NCBI RefSeq assembly: GCF_002159335.1
Contig: NZ_NFHP01000008.1
Span: 1 to 64,000, forward strand
Direction of reading: 5' to 3'
DNA length: 64,000 nt
Source: Collinsella sp. An7
Lineage (GTDB): Bacteria; Actinomycetota; Coriobacteriia; Coriobacteriales; Coriobacteriaceae
The position numbers and the translations under genes were made by a program. Below, piece after piece: positions 8,207 through 17,610 of the stretch. Under the pieces are notes generated by a model, which was not told the DNA's origin, ran no database searches, and was given only the letters and a program-made list of their open reading frames with translations. How positions within the stretch are numbered: position 1 is the stretch's first letter; each line of letters opens with the position of its first letter.

Positions 8207-8311
8207 ATGAGCGCGCGACGGCCCTCGACGCGCGGGCGCAGGCCCGGTGGCGCGTGCGGCGTGGCGCAGCGGCGCCTCGTGGGGCCGGGGCGGCGAGCAG
8301 GGGCGCTTGCC

Positions 8312-9283
8312 CTAGCCAATCACCAGGTCGTCGCGGTGCGCCCGCACGGTATCCCAGCTAAAGAGCCCAACCAGCTCGGAGGCACTCCGCGGCGCGCGAT
8401 CGGGCGCGAGGCCCGTGCTGCCGGCGAGCCAGCCCAGCAGGCGTTCGGGCGTGCCAAACTGCTCGCGCAGCCCTTCCATGTCGAGGTCACGGTCGCGCTT
8501 GGAGAGGCGCCGCCCGTCGGGTGCCATCAACAGCGGAACATGGGCGTATGCGGGTTGCCTATAGCCGAGCAGACGCTGCAGGTGAATCTGCCTCGCGGTC
8601 GAGCTCAGCAGGTCGTGGCCGCGCACGACCTCGGTCACGCCCATCTCGGCGTCGTCTACCACCACGGCAAGCTGGTAGGCAAAGACCCCGTCGCTGCGCT
8701 GCACCAAAAAGTCCCCGCATTCGCGCGCGAGCACCTCGCGCTGCGGCCCATAAACGCGGTCGACAAACGCGATGGTCCCGGTCGGGTCGTCCGCCGTGGG
8801 CACGGCAAGCCGTTGCGCCGGGGGTCGCCGCCGGGACCGCTCGGCAACCTCGGCGGGGGAGAGCCCGCGGCAGGTGCCGGCATAGATGGGGGTTCCGTCG
8901 CTCGCGTGCGGTGCCGACGCCGCATGCAGCTCGGCGCGCGTGCAAAAGCACGGATAGACCGTGGCCGCCTCTTTGAGCGCGTTGAGCGCCGCCTGGTAGC
9001 GATCGATGCGGTCGCGCTGGTAATAGGGGCCTTCGTCCCAGTCGAGGCCAAGCCAGTGCAGGTCGCTAAGCAAAAGGTCGGCCCACGGCCCGCTTTGCGT
9101 GCGCGGGTCGAGGTCCTCGATGCGCAGGATCACGCGGCCGCCCGCGCTGCGGGCCGAGAGCCACGCCACGAGCGCGGCAAAGATGTTGCCCAGGTGCATG
9201 CGCCCCGAAGGTGTGGGCGCAAATCGCCCGACGACGGGACGCTCGGCGGCGGTGTGGGTTGCGGTGGCGCGTGAGGTATCCAT
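8312..9283 (-). CDS. gluQ: Glutamyl-queuosine tRNA(Asp) synthetase
   Basis: Attaches glutamate to queuosine in tRNA(Asp). It is a truncated paralogue of GluRS without the anticodon-binding domain, and its 323 residues match the family. The class I signature is HLGN at residues 30-33 in APTPSGRMHLGN, and the KMSKS counterpart is RLSKRD. A CFC...YAGTC cysteine/tyrosine set forms the zinc site typical of GluQ. The start is placed at MDTSRA because a -35/-10 pair lies immediately upstream and no Shine-Dalgarno site is present, which suggests a leaderless message. The longer frame to 9409 reads through the promoter and a repeat. Confidence 0.92.
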   Translation of the reverse strand: MDTSRATATHTAAERPVVGRFAPTPSGRMHLGNIFAALVAWLSARSAGGRVILRIEDLDPRTQSGPWADLLLSDLHWLGLDWDEGPYYQRDRIDRYQAALNALKEAATVYPCFCTRAELHAASAPHASDGTPIYAGTCRGLSPAEVAERSRRRPPAQRLAVPTADDPTGTIAFVDRVYGPQREVLARECGDFLVQRSDGVFAYQLAVVVDDAEMGVTEVVRGHDLLSSTARQIHLQRLLGYRQPAYAHVPLLMAPDGRRLSKRDRDLDMEGLREQFGTPERLLGWLAGSTGLAPDRAPRSASELVGLFSWDTVRAHRDDLVIG

Positions 9284-9289
9284 GCGCAC

Positions 9290-9319
9290 AGTATGGGCAA
9301 CGGGTGGCGCGTTTGTAAA
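9290..9319 (-). promoter_or_regulatory. Promoter of gluQ, probably giving leaderless mRNA
   Basis: On the minus strand TTTACA (9319-9314), 18 bases, CATACT (9295-9290). Only 6 bases separate the -10 box from the ATG at 9283, so transcription would begin at or next to the start codon. Confidence 0.6.
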
Positions 9320-9349
9320 GCCCCGGCTTGGCATGTGTCCGAGCCAAAA

Positions 9350-9382
9350 TGGGTCACTTGGAACATGTCCCCAAATGACCCA
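9350..9382. repeat. REP-like 33-bp palindromic repeat, copy b
   Basis: TGGGTCACTTGG, AACATGTCC, CCAAATGACCCA: the same family as 1808-1840, lying between gluQ and ferritin. Confidence 0.75.
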
Positions 9383-9384
9383 AA

Positions 9385-9422
9385 ACGGCCGGAGCCCCCG
9401 GGTCTGCATACCCGAGGGCTCC
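9385..9422 (-). terminator. Terminator of the ferritin gene
   Basis: Arms 9391-9403 and 9410-9422 (GGAGCCC plus CCGGGT against ACCCG plus GGGCTCC). On the minus strand they are followed a few bases later by GTTTT. Confidence 0.55.
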
Positions 9423-9488
9423 TGGAAAAGGGGGGACTATGGGTGCGCGGGGCGGCTAGGGGGGAGCCGCCCCGCGCGGAAAGGGAGG

Positions 9489-10007
9489 CTAGAGCGGAAG
9501 CGCCGTGAGCTGCGTGTAGACGCGCGCCTGATACTCGCGGTCGAGGTCGTAGAGGCCCTTGGGGTCGCAGCCAAAGAGCTTCATGTTGGTGATCATGTCG
9601 CGGGCGTTGGTCTCCTCCTCGCCCTGCTCGCTCACAAACCAATCGAGGAACTTCATCGTGCGGACGTCGTGCACCTCGTGCGCCACCTCATAGCAGCGGT
9701 GGATGAGACCCGTGACGTACTCCTCGTGCGCCAGGCCGGCCTCGAGCGGCTCGATGTCCGAGCTAAAGGTCTTGTCGGGCTTGGCGATGGCCTCCATAGT
9801 GGGGGTAAAGTCGTTGTCGAGGAGGTAGCGGCGGATGGCGAGCGCGTGGTCGGACTCCTCGCGCGCCTGGATCATGTACCAGTTGGCAAAGCCCTTGAGG
9901 CCGCGGTCCTCGTAGTAGTCGGCAAAGGTGAGGTAGAGATACGCCGAATAGAACTCCGCGTTGATCTGATCGTTGAGAATCTTTGTGACCTTGCTGTCGA
10001 GTGCCAT
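9489..10007 (-). CDS. ftn: Ferritin (FtnA-like iron storage protein)
   Basis: Oxidises and stores iron in a 24-subunit cytoplasmic shell. The product is 172 residues, the normal length. The ATG at 10007 (MALDSKVTKI) has GAAGGA upstream; the frame extends slightly further without support. Four-helix ferritin features are visible: INAEFYSAYLYL in helix A with the conserved Glu near residue 17, REESDHA (Glu and His of the ferroxidase centre, about 50-55), and SEQGEEETNARD near 125-135. The absence of a haem-binding Met and the FtnA-type helices argue against bacterioferritin. It forms a monocistronic unit. Confidence 0.93.
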   Translation of the reverse strand: MALDSKVTKILNDQINAEFYSAYLYLTFADYYEDRGLKGFANWYMIQAREESDHALAIRRYLLDNDFTPTMEAIAKPDKTFSSDIEPLEAGLAHEEYVTGLIHRCYEVAHEVHDVRTMKFLDWFVSEQGEEETNARDMITNMKLFGCDPKGLYDLDREYQARVYTQLTALPL

Positions 10008-10170
10008 GGGACGTTCCTTCCTCACCATTACCGGCTACGTGCGTTTCGAGTCGCACTCAACGTATACCCGCCTTTGCCGGTTCAAACGCATCCACAATTC
10101 CCTCACGCGGACTTCAACGTTTCGCCTTAATTCGTTCGGTGCGGAGCGCGCGGGCCGCTGCGCGGCGGGA

Positions 10171-10203
10171 TGGGGCAAAACGAACACGTCCCCAACCGAC
10201 CCA
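10171..10203. repeat. REP-like 33-bp repeat, copy f
   Basis: CGAACACGTCCCCAACCGAC with TGGGGCA and ACCCATT flanks. It is a diverged member of the family and lies in the ferritin/DUF2207 divergent region. Confidence 0.6.
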
Positions 10204-10303
10204 TTGGCCGAATCTTCCATGGGGCGGCCGGGAGCTGTCCGCGCCGCCCGGTACAATGGCGCCCATAGGGGAGGCACCCGACGCCTACGAAGGGATGGTT
10301 GCC

Positions 10304-12397
10304 ATGATGCGATTGGGCTCGTATACGGTGGGAGCGTCGACCGCGGCAGATCGAGATGCGGCGGGCTGCGGGCCACTGCGGCAAGCGCCGGGCCGCCGTT
10401 CGTCAGCTGCCCGTCCGGCCCCGAACTGCGGTTTGGCGTTGTCGGCCGCGAGGCCTCGCCTCGTGCGTCTCGTCATCGTGTTCGCGACGGTGGCGCTCGC
10501 CCTGCTCTTTGCCGCGCCGCGCCCAGCCCTCGCCTACGACATGCCGCGCGTGCGGATCGACGCTGTGGTGGAGGAGGACGGCAGCCTGCAGGTCGAGGAG
10601 GAGCGCACCTTTGCCTTTGACGACGACGTCAACGGTGTCTTCTGGACCATCCCCATCACCCAAAACGAGCAGGGCGGTCGCTCGTGGCCCGATGTCGCCT
10701 CGCTCGAGGCTGCGCTCGTCGTGCGCGGCGCCGACGAGCCGCTCGAGCGCGTGGGCTCGGCCGAGCCCGGCGAGAACGGCGTCTTTACCGTCGAGGAAGA
10801 CGGCGACGCCCTGCGCATCCAGCTCTTCTCGCCGCACGCCGACGGCGAGGAGGCCACCTTCCGCCTGTCGTACCGCTTAACGGGCGCGGTCATGGCCTGG
10901 GCCGACACGGCCGAGCTCTACTGGCAGTTTGTGGGGCCCGGCTGGGACGAGCCCTCGGGCGACGTGTCGCTCACCGTCTCGTTTGCGGGCGCCACGGCGC
11001 CGGGTGCGCAGGCGGCGACGGACGAGACCTTCCGCGCGTGGGGCCATGGCCCCTTGGAGGGCAGCGTCGAACCTGACGTGCAGACGGCGACGGTGCACTA
11101 CAGCGTCCCGACCGTGCGCGACGGGGAGTTTGCCGAGGCGCGGACCGTCTTCCCAGCGTCGTGGGTGCCGGGGCTCGTTGCTGCGAGCGGCAGCTCCACC
11201 GAGCGCCTGCCGCAGATCCTAGAGGAGGAGGCGGCATGGGCAGCCGAGGCCAACGCGCGCCGCGAGCAGTTGCAGACGGTCATCGGGGTGGGCAGCGTGC
11301 TGCAGATTGCGCTGCCAGCCGCCCTTTTGGTGGCTGCGGTGGCGTTTCGCCTCACGCACGGTCGGGCGCCCCAGGCCTCGTTTGACCAAAAGTACCTGCG
11401 CGAGCTGCCTTCCAACGACCATCCGGCCGTCATCGCCGCCTTTATGGAGGGCGGCGAGGCGGGTGAGCGCGCATTTGCCGTCACGCTCATGAAGCTCACC
11501 GACGAGGGCGTGGTGGGCATCGTGACGGATGGCGATGGTTCCGGCCGCGGCAAATCGCCGGCGTATCGTTTGCGTTTGCTCAAGCCGCACGCGCACGACG
11601 GGGAGGGTATCGACGCCGCGGTGCTCCGCGTGTTCTTCCGGGGCGGGCGCACCGAGTCGAGCTTTGAGGAGCTCCGCTCGTATGCCGAGTCTTCGCCCGA
11701 CACGCTCAACGAGTTTATGGACGACTTTGCGGCGGAGGTTGCGGCGGAGCTGGCGAGCCGCGGGCTCAGCACCCCGCGCGGTGGCTTCCCCACGGCGGTG
11801 ACGGTGGCCGGGGTGGCACTTCTTGCGGCGTCGTTTATCCTGGCCGCCTTCACCGATGGTGCGACCCTGCTTGCGCTCGGCATTGGGTTTACGCTCACGT
11901 TGGTGGCCCTCATCGTTGCGGCTCGGTGCCGCAGGATCACGCCAGAGATGGCCGAGCTCCGGGCGCGGTGCGAGGCGTTTCGCCGGTGGGTCGAGGATTG
12001 CTCGAGTTTGGGCGAGAGCATCGATGTGGACCGCCCCGAGGGCCGGTGCATGCTCGTGATGGCAACCGCCGTGGGGGTGAGCGACGAGGTCATCGCTGCA
12101 TTTGCCGGGCCTCGTTCGGCAGCGGCGGATGTTGCCGAGCAAGCGGAGCAGGCGGCCTTCGAGGCGGAAACCTTTGCGTACGGTTACGGTGGCCTCTACT
12201 ACCCATACCCGCTCTTCTGGTGGTATTTCCCCTGGTACGGGCATCGTCACAGCCCACACGAGAGCGTGGACTCGGCATACGAGAGTGCGGCTTCGAGCAT
12301 TGCCTCGAGCCTGAGCGCCTCGGCCGGTGGCAGTGGCGGTGGGTTCTCTGGCGGCGGCGGGGGCGGCGTTGGCGGAGGCGGCGGCGGAACGTTCTAG
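10304..12397 (+). CDS. DUF2207 family membrane protein
   Basis: Predicted envelope protein of 697 residues and unknown function. The ATG at 10304 is preceded by GAAGGG; 10295 is an alternative. A hydrophobic segment ending in APRPALA (about residues 50-75) looks like a signal sequence or anchor. The extracytoplasmic DUF2207 domain follows (MPRVRIDAVVEEDGSLQVEE). Next comes a transmembrane helix (QIALPAALLVAAVAF, about residues 330-350) and, after a cytoplasmic region, a close pair of helices near residues 495-545. The C-terminus is almost pure Gly with Ser and Phe, as in many members of this family. A -10-like TACAAT lies at 10252. It has no operon partner. Confidence 0.85.
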   Translation: MMRLGSYTVGASTAADRDAAGCGPLRQAPGRRSSAARPAPNCGLALSAARPRLVRLVIVFATVALALLFAAPRPALAYDMPRVRIDAVVEEDGSLQVEEERTFAFDDDVNGVFWTIPITQNEQGGRSWPDVASLEAALVVRGADEPLERVGSAEPGENGVFTVEEDGDALRIQLFSPHADGEEATFRLSYRLTGAVMAWADTAELYWQFVGPGWDEPSGDVSLTVSFAGATAPGAQAATDETFRAWGHGPLEGSVEPDVQTATVHYSVPTVRDGEFAEARTVFPASWVPGLVAASGSSTERLPQILEEEAAWAAEANARREQLQTVIGVGSVLQIALPAALLVAAVAFRLTHGRAPQASFDQKYLRELPSNDHPAVIAAFMEGGEAGERAFAVTLMKLTDEGVVGIVTDGDGSGRGKSPAYRLRLLKPHAHDGEGIDAAVLRVFFRGGRTESSFEELRSYAESSPDTLNEFMDDFAAEVAAELASRGLSTPRGGFPTAVTVAGVALLAASFILAAFTDGATLLALGIGFTLTLVALIVAARCRRITPEMAELRARCEAFRRWVEDCSSLGESIDVDRPEGRCMLVMATAVGVSDEVIAAFAGPRSAAADVAEQAEQAAFEAETFAYGYGGLYYPYPLFWWYFPWYGHRHSPHESVDSAYESAASSIASSLSASAGGSGGGFSGGGGGGVGGGGGGTF

Positions 12398-12579
12398 CGG
12401 CGGCCGCGGCGAGCCGCCGCATCGGGGTGGGGTGTTGCGCACCTGCCGCGCCGGGGGTGCGGCCCCGTGTCCGACCCCCGCGCGTCCTGCGCACCAAGCG
12501 CGCCGCGTTGCGCTACATTATAGGTTCCTAGTGTTTGCCGGCGCCGCACGCGCCGGCGCCTGTTGCGCAAGGAGGGCGT

Positions 12580-14223
12580 ATGGGAGCTGAGCGAAAGATC
12601 GCGCGTGCGCTGATCTCGGTGACCGACAAGACGGGCGTGGTCGACTTCGCCCGCGCTCTGGTCGACGAATTCGGGGTTCAGATCATCTCGACGGGCGGCA
12701 CGGCCAAGGTCATCGAGGAGGCGGGCGTGCCCGTGACCCCGATCGAGGACTTCACCGGGTACCCCGAGATGATGGACGGGCGCGTTAAGACGCTCCATCC
12801 CAAGGTCCACGGCGCGCTCCTCGCCCGCCGCGATTTGCCCGAGCACATGAGTCAGGCCGCCGAGCACGGCATCGAGCTCATCGACCTCGTGGTGGTGAAC
12901 CTCTACGAGTTTGAGAAGACCGTGGCCGACCCGGCTGTGACCTTTGCCGACGCCATTGAGCACATCGACATCGGCGGCCCCTCCATGCTCCGTTCCGCCG
13001 CCAAGAACAACGACGCCGTGACCGTGGTCTGCGACCCGGCCGACTACGACGCCATTCTCGAGGAGATGCGCCTGCACGAGGGTGCCACGCTGCGCTCCAC
13101 GCGTCGTCGCCTCGCCGCCAAGGTCTTTACCCGCACCGCCGCCTACGACTCGGCGATCTCCACCTGGCTCAACGATTACCTCGCCGCCGAGGAGCCTGCG
13201 GTTGCCGCCGCTGCCGGCGAGGAGGGCTTCCAGCCGCCTGCGGCCCTCACCCTCAACCTCGCCAAGACGCAGGAGCTGCGCTACGGCGAGAACCCGCACC
13301 AGTCCGCCGCGGTCTACCGCTTTGCCGACGAGTTCTCGCGCTACGGCAGCTCCGCCAACCCGCTGGTGGGCGCCGAGCAGATTCAGGGCAAGCCGCTCAG
13401 CTACAACAACTTCCTCGACGCCGACGCCGCGTGGAACGCCGTGCGCGAGTTTGACGAGCCGGCTGTGGTGATCCTCAAGCACCAGAACCCCTGCGGCTCG
13501 GCCGTGGCCGAGGACGTCACCACCGCTTACGACCGCGCCTTTGCGTGCGACCCCAAGAGCGCCTTTGGTGGCATCATCGCCGTCAATCGCGAAGTGCCGC
13601 TCTCGCTCGTCGAGCATTTTGCCGACCAGAACAAGCAGTTCGTCGAGGTCATTATCGCGCCGAGCTACACCCCCGAGGCCCTCGAGCGCCTCTCCAAGCG
13701 TTCCAACCTGCGCGTGCTCGCCACGGGCGGCGCCGCGGGCCACGCGCGCCTTGAGCTGCGCTCCGTCGACGGCGGCATGCTCGTGCAGTGCGTCGACACC
13801 GTTGAGGAGGACCCGGCCAACTTTACCTATCCCACCGAGCGCAAGCCCACCGACGCCGAGATGCGCGACCTGCTCTTTGCGTGGCGCGTGGTAAAGACCG
13901 TCAAGTCCAACGCCATCCTCATCGCCAAGAACGAGGCCGGTATCGGCATGGGGCCGGGGCAGCCCAACCGCGTGGACTCTGCGCTTTTGGCCTGCGAGCG
14001 CGCCGAGGACGCCTGCAAGCGCATGGGCATCGAGGCGAGCGAGTTTGCCTGCGCGAGCGATGCGTTCTTCCCGTTCCGCGACAACGTTGACGTGCTCGCG
14101 GCGCACGGCGTGACGGCGATCATCCAGCCGGGTGGCTCGGTCCGCGACGACGAGTCCATCGAGGCTTGCAACGAGCACAACATCGCCATGGTGTTTACGG
14201 GGACCAGGCATTTCCGCCACTAG
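12580..14223 (+). CDS. purH: Bifunctional AICAR formyltransferase/IMP cyclohydrolase
   Basis: Last two steps of IMP synthesis. The 547 residues comprise an N-terminal MGS-like cyclohydrolase domain ([40 protein letters not shown]) and a C-terminal AICAR transformylase domain with [15 protein letters not shown], the Lys-His site LKHQNPCG, and FPFRDNVD near the end. The ATG at 12580 has AAGGAGG upstream; the frame opens 15 codons earlier without a site. The C-terminal [18 protein letters not shown] is the usual ending. It is separate from purFMN and has its own upstream region. Confidence 0.97.
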   Translation: MGAERKIARALISVTDKTGVVDFARALVDEFGVQIISTGGTAKVIEEAGVPVTPIEDFTGYPEMMDGRVKTLHPKVHGALLARRDLPEHMSQAAEHGIELIDLVVVNLYEFEKTVADPAVTFADAIEHIDIGGPSMLRSAAKNNDAVTVVCDPADYDAILEEMRLHEGATLRSTRRRLAAKVFTRTAAYDSAISTWLNDYLAAEEPAVAAAAGEEGFQPPAALTLNLAKTQELRYGENPHQSAAVYRFADEFSRYGSSANPLVGAEQIQGKPLSYNNFLDADAAWNAVREFDEPAVVILKHQNPCGSAVAEDVTTAYDRAFACDPKSAFGGIIAVNREVPLSLVEHFADQNKQFVEVIIAPSYTPEALERLSKRSNLRVLATGGAAGHARLELRSVDGGMLVQCVDTVEEDPANFTYPTERKPTDAEMRDLLFAWRVVKTVKSNAILIAKNEAGIGMGPGQPNRVDSALLACERAEDACKRMGIEASEFACASDAFFPFRDNVDVLAAHGVTAIIQPGGSVRDDESIEACNEHNIAMVFTGTRHFRH

Positions 14224-14371
14224 CGGGTCGACGCTGTGCGCCGGCCTGGCGGGCACCTTGCCGTTCAGCTTCGAGGGCATGGGCGTAAGCCCTATGCCCT
14301 CTCGCTTCGCGGCAATCTGCCTCGCCAAGCCGTCGCTCGCTGTCTTTAATCATTTGGGGACGGGGTTGTTT

Positions 14372-14404
14372 TGGGTTATTTGGGGACGTGTTCCATCTGC
14401 CCCA
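14372..14404. repeat. REP-like 33-bp repeat, copy c
   Basis: TTGGGGACGTGTTCCATCTG with TGGG and CCCA ends. A second related half, ATTTGGGGACGGGGTTGTTT (14352-14371), lies directly upstream and resembles 22545-22579. Confidence 0.7.
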
Positions 14405-14410
14405 TTTTCA

Positions 14411-14459
14411 GCTCGCCCGCTTGTATCGGCTTGATACAGGCGGGCGGGCTGTTTTGTTG
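14411..14459 (+). terminator. Hairpin terminator downstream of purH
   Basis: GCTCGCCCGCTTGTATC (14411-14427) pairs with GATACAGGCGGGCGGGC (14433-14449), followed by TGTTTTGTTG. It lies 190 bases after purH, beyond repeat copy c. Confidence 0.65.
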
Positions 14460-14467
14460 TCCCGATA

Positions 14468-14553
14468 GTTAGGTACCCGCCCATTACACCAGCGTCAAAT
14501 CGTGTCCAAAAACACTCACGATTTGCCGCTCATGTAATGGCCGGGTACCTAAC
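14468..14553. repeat. 86-bp long-palindrome element, copy 1 (imperfect)
   Basis: It starts GTTAGGTACCCG and ends CGGGTACCTAAC, with inner arms AAATCGTG/CACGATTT around a loop. It has the same length and plan as the perfect copy at 60418-60503, with several mismatches between arms. Confidence 0.8.
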
Positions 14554-14590
14554 TTTCTGGGTTGGCTGAGGGCGGGCTTGTCGGGGGCAC

Positions 14591-14666
14591 GGGCCGGTTG
14601 GGGATGTGTTCGCTCCAACCCATTGCTGGAAAATGGGTCAAACGGGGCACGTTCCCAACTGACCCA
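14591..14666. repeat. REP-like repeats, two copies (d1, d2)
   Basis: d1 (14591-14622) contains GGTTGGGGATGTGTTC. d2 (14634-14666) has the arms TGGGTCA and TGACCCA around ACGGGGCACGTTCCC. They lie in the 508-bp gap between purH and the next gene; this gap otherwise holds copy c, the terminator and the 86-bp palindrome, and no gene is seen. Confidence 0.65.
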
Positions 14667-14732
14667 TTTGTTTTCTGGCGGGTGAGAGACCATAATGGGG
14701 CCGATTTAGGACGCGTTGTTGAGGAGGCCAAG

Positions 14733-15416
14733 ATGTCCGAGACCGCGGAGCAGCCGGTGGAGAACGGCGCCTTTCAGCTGGGGGAGCCGGTGCTGGTGTG
14801 CCGCTGGCGCCTGCATGCGCGCAAGATCCCGCTGCTCAACCGGCATATCCGGGCGCTTGCAGCGCGTCGCGTTGCGGGCGAGCCTCTCAGCCGGGGGCTC
14901 CTCTCGTGGGCAAAGCAGCACGTAGAGTGGTCGCTCGCAGACGACACGACCGTCCCCGTACCCGAGGACGGCGTGCTCATGCTCGTGGTGGACGAGACCG
15001 GTCAGGCGGCTATGAGCACGGGCGCTTACGAGCCTCTGCCCGACACGTCTGCCGAGGCGCTTGCACAGCGGGCCATCAACGCGCAGCGCGAGGCGCAAGA
15101 GACGGATGTGGCGCCCGAGGTGCTAGCCTGCGTGGCCGATGGAGCCCTGACCTTGGGCGTTGCCGAGGAGGCGACGCTTTGCGGCGCGGCATCGCTTGCC
15201 GAGCAGCTGGCCCGGGCGCGTGGATGCGCGGTGACGCGCGACCCGGCGCTTCCGTTTCGCGCGCTCGCGGGCATGGGAGAGGCGGCGCAGGGAGCGCTCC
15301 TGCTCTCGGACGAACACGGTGCGGTCTTGGCGAGCGACGCCGACGAGCTCGCTCCCGCGGCGGCCGACCTCGCCATACTGCTGACCGAGGGCTACGAGAA
15401 GCTTCTCCGCTGCTAG
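14733..15416 (+). CDS. Unrecognised protein, 227 residues
   Basis: I do not recognise this family. The ATG at 14733 has GAGGAGG 5 bases upstream. The protein is soluble in appearance, acidic and Ala-rich, with no signal peptide or membrane segment. An N-terminal stretch LVCRWRLHARKIPLLNRHIR and a central acidic part (VPEDGVLMLVVDETGQ) could be remnants of a fold IV aminotransferase-like protein, but no PLP lysine context can be identified, so no function is offered. It is monocistronic, between a repeat-rich gap and a two-component system 200 bases downstream. Codon use matches its neighbours, so it is probably a real lineage-specific gene. Confidence 0.75.
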   Translation: MSETAEQPVENGAFQLGEPVLVCRWRLHARKIPLLNRHIRALAARRVAGEPLSRGLLSWAKQHVEWSLADDTTVPVPEDGVLMLVVDETGQAAMSTGAYEPLPDTSAEALAQRAINAQREAQETDVAPEVLACVADGALTLGVAEEATLCGAASLAEQLARARGCAVTRDPALPFRALAGMGEAAQGALLLSDEHGAVLASDADELAPAAADLAILLTEGYEKLLRC

Positions 15417-15612
15417 GGGCGTCAGGCCGGCGCGCTGCAAGCCTCAGCGGATCGGCGGGACACCCTCCCAACCCCTCTCTTCCTTAGCATTTCTTAAGCG
15501 AGGGGGCGGTAATTTGCTGGGGCATAATAGACCCATCGACCGTTCGGCGAGCTGCAGTCGCACGCCTCATCCCCGCGGCGGCTCCGCCCCAAGTGCATGC
15601 AAGGGAGCAGCC

Positions 15613-16278
15613 ATGGCCCTCATCTACGTGGTAGAAGACGATGCCGCTATCCGCGGCGAACTCGTGCAGGTGCTCGAGCGCAACGGCTTTACCACGGCTG
15701 CGGCCACGGACTTCTCCCATGTGGTCGAGAGCATCCAGGAGGCGAGCCCCGACCTCGTGCTGCTCGACCTCACCCTCCCCGATACCGACGGGCAATTTAT
15801 CTGCCGTGAGCTCCGCGCCGTCTCCGACGTGCCCATTATCGTCCTCACGAGCCGCGTAACCGAGATCGACGAGGTCATGAGCATGACGATGGGCGCCGAC
15901 GACTTTGTGCCCAAGCCCTACAGCGCCCGCGTGCTCGTGGCGCGCATCCAGGCACTGCTGCGGCGGACGTCGGGCGGCGAGGGCAAGAGCGTGCTCGAGC
16001 ACAACGGCCTCGCGCTCGACCTGTCGCGCTCGGTGGCGCAGGCCAACGGCAAGCAGGTTGAGCTCACCAAAAACGAGCTGCGGATCCTTGCACTGCTCAT
16101 GCGCCGCGCGGGCACGATCGTCTCGCGCGAGGCGCTCATGCGCGACCTCTGGGATTCCGATGCCTTTGTGGACGACAACACGCTCACCGTCAACATCAAC
16201 CGCCTGCGCGGTACGCTCGAGAAGATCGGCGTTATGGGCTACCTCACCACGCACCGCGGCCGTGGCTACTCGGTCTAG
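15613..16278 (+). CDS. OmpR-family response regulator
   Basis: Two-component DNA-binding regulator of 221 residues. The receiver domain occupies residues 1-115, with the acidic pair in YVVEDD, the phospho-Asp in LVLLDLTLPD (about residue 51), the Thr/Ser in IVLTSR and the Lys in FVPKPYS. The winged-helix effector domain (about 125-221) has ELTKNELRILALLM and VDDNTLTVNINRLRGTLE. AAGGGAG precedes the ATG. The kinase gene starts 8 bases after its stop, so the two are an operon. The sequence style resembles BceR/GraR-like regulators of antimicrobial peptide resistance. Confidence 0.92.
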   Translation: MALIYVVEDDAAIRGELVQVLERNGFTTAAATDFSHVVESIQEASPDLVLLDLTLPDTDGQFICRELRAVSDVPIIVLTSRVTEIDEVMSMTMGADDFVPKPYSARVLVARIQALLRRTSGGEGKSVLEHNGLALDLSRSVAQANGKQVELTKNELRILALLMRRAGTIVSREALMRDLWDSDAFVDDNTLTVNINRLRGTLEKIGVMGYLTTHRGRGYSV

Positions 16279-16285
16279 GTGTCCC

Positions 16286-17338
16286 ATGTCGCCGCGCGCC
16301 TACCTTAAGAGCAACCTGCCGATCCTGGGGATCTTGCTGGCCGCTGCGCTGCTCATCGTTTTTGTTCTGGAGGTAGCGGGCGTCAACCGCTACATCACGG
16401 CGCTTGCCGGCATCATCGCGCTCGCCGGTGCCGTTGCCGCGTTTAGCATAGATTACCTGCGCAAACGCTCGTTCTACAGCGACCTTGCCGAGGTTTTGGC
16501 CGATGATGTGCGGCCCCAGTGGCTGGCCGAGTTTATCGAGCGGCCCGACTTTGCCGAGGGGGAGCTCACCTACGACGCGATTCGCGCCATTGCCAAGGGT
16601 GCGAGCGACGAGACGGCGGCGGCCGAGCGTCAGCTTGTGGAGTACCGCGAGTACATCGAGACGTGGGTCCACGAGGCAAAGTCACCCCTGGCGGCAGCGC
16701 ATCTCATGCTTGAGAACCTCGGCGAGACGGCGGGGGACGTGCTCGGCTACGAAAAGCTCGATGCGGTGGGCGACGAGCTCCGCCGTGTGGAGGGCTACAT
16801 CGAGCAGGCGCTCTTCTATGCGCGCTCCGAGGCGCTCGACCGCGACTACCTCATTCGCGCGTACCGCCTCGGCGACCTGGTAAACGCGGCGATTAGGGCC
16901 AACGCGCCGGCTCTCATTGCGGCGCGGGTGGCGCCAGTGGTCGAGGGGCTCGACCTCGAGGTCTTTACCGACGAGAAGTGGATCGAGTTTATCCTCGGGC
17001 AGATCATCCAGAACAGCGTCAAGTACGCGCATGCCGACCGGCCGACCATCAGCTTTACGGGCCGGCTCGTAGACGAGGGGCTCGCCACGGAGGCGGTGGA
17101 GCTCTCTGTGGCAGACAACGGCTGCGGCGTCTCTGAGGCGGATTTGCCGCGCGTGTTTGAGAAGGGCTTTACCGGCGACAACGGTCGCACGGGCAAGCGT
17201 TCCACAGGCATAGGCCTTTACCTGGTAAAACGCCTTTGTGACAAGATGGGTGTCCAGCTCGAGGCAAGCTCAAGGCCAGGTGAGGGCTTCACCATCCGTT
17301 TGAGGTTCTCCACCAACAAGTTCCAATATTTTGAGTAG
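16286..17338 (+). CDS. Sensor histidine kinase, BceS/GraS-like
   Basis: Membrane kinase of 350 residues, partner of the upstream regulator. Two transmembrane helices (about 10-30 and 35-55) with almost no extracytoplasmic loop mark an intramembrane-sensing kinase. The H-box is ETWVHEAKSPLAAAH with His129. The ATPase domain has the N box QIIQNSVKYA, DNGCGVS, and GKRSTGIGLYLVKRL. WVHEAKSP closely matches the WVHEIKTP typical of bacitracin-type sensors, which normally work with a BceAB-type ABC transporter; none is encoded nearby. ATG 16286 is used because the in-frame N-terminus then begins directly before the first helix. Confidence 0.9.
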   Translation: MSPRAYLKSNLPILGILLAAALLIVFVLEVAGVNRYITALAGIIALAGAVAAFSIDYLRKRSFYSDLAEVLADDVRPQWLAEFIERPDFAEGELTYDAIRAIAKGASDETAAAERQLVEYREYIETWVHEAKSPLAAAHLMLENLGETAGDVLGYEKLDAVGDELRRVEGYIEQALFYARSEALDRDYLIRAYRLGDLVNAAIRANAPALIAARVAPVVEGLDLEVFTDEKWIEFILGQIIQNSVKYAHADRPTISFTGRLVDEGLATEAVELSVADNGCGVSEADLPRVFEKGFTGDNGRTGKRSTGIGLYLVKRLCDKMGVQLEASSRPGEGFTIRLRFSTNKFQYFE

Positions 17339-17610
17339 GCTCTGTCGCCACGTGCAGATACCTGCCGGTGCCCTCGCACCCGGGCGTGTGGGGACCCGCG
17401 CCGCTAGCGAGAGGTTCGGCCAGCGATCTCCTTTGCTCGGACGCACGGGAATTCATGCGTCCATGGGGGGCTGACCGTGCGTCTACGGCGGCTAAACCGC
17501 GTTGCGCCCCACGTTTCCAGCCGCCCTTCCCGCACCCCCATCAGGTCAAAGCTACCCACATCCTTCAACGCCCCTCCCATTCACCTCGGAGAAGCAGGCA
17601 AGCGCAACGG
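17339..17610. other. Intergenic stretch without a recognised gene
   Basis: This 272-bp stretch lies between the kinase gene and the nested palindrome. It is C-rich on the plus strand. Short open frames exist, but none has a ribosome site. No promoter or RNA gene is recognised. Confidence 0.5.

Noticed and set aside
17339-17610. Possible small structured RNA (SRP-like)
   Set aside because: The conserved SRP domain IV sequence is not present, and no promoter or clear fold was found.
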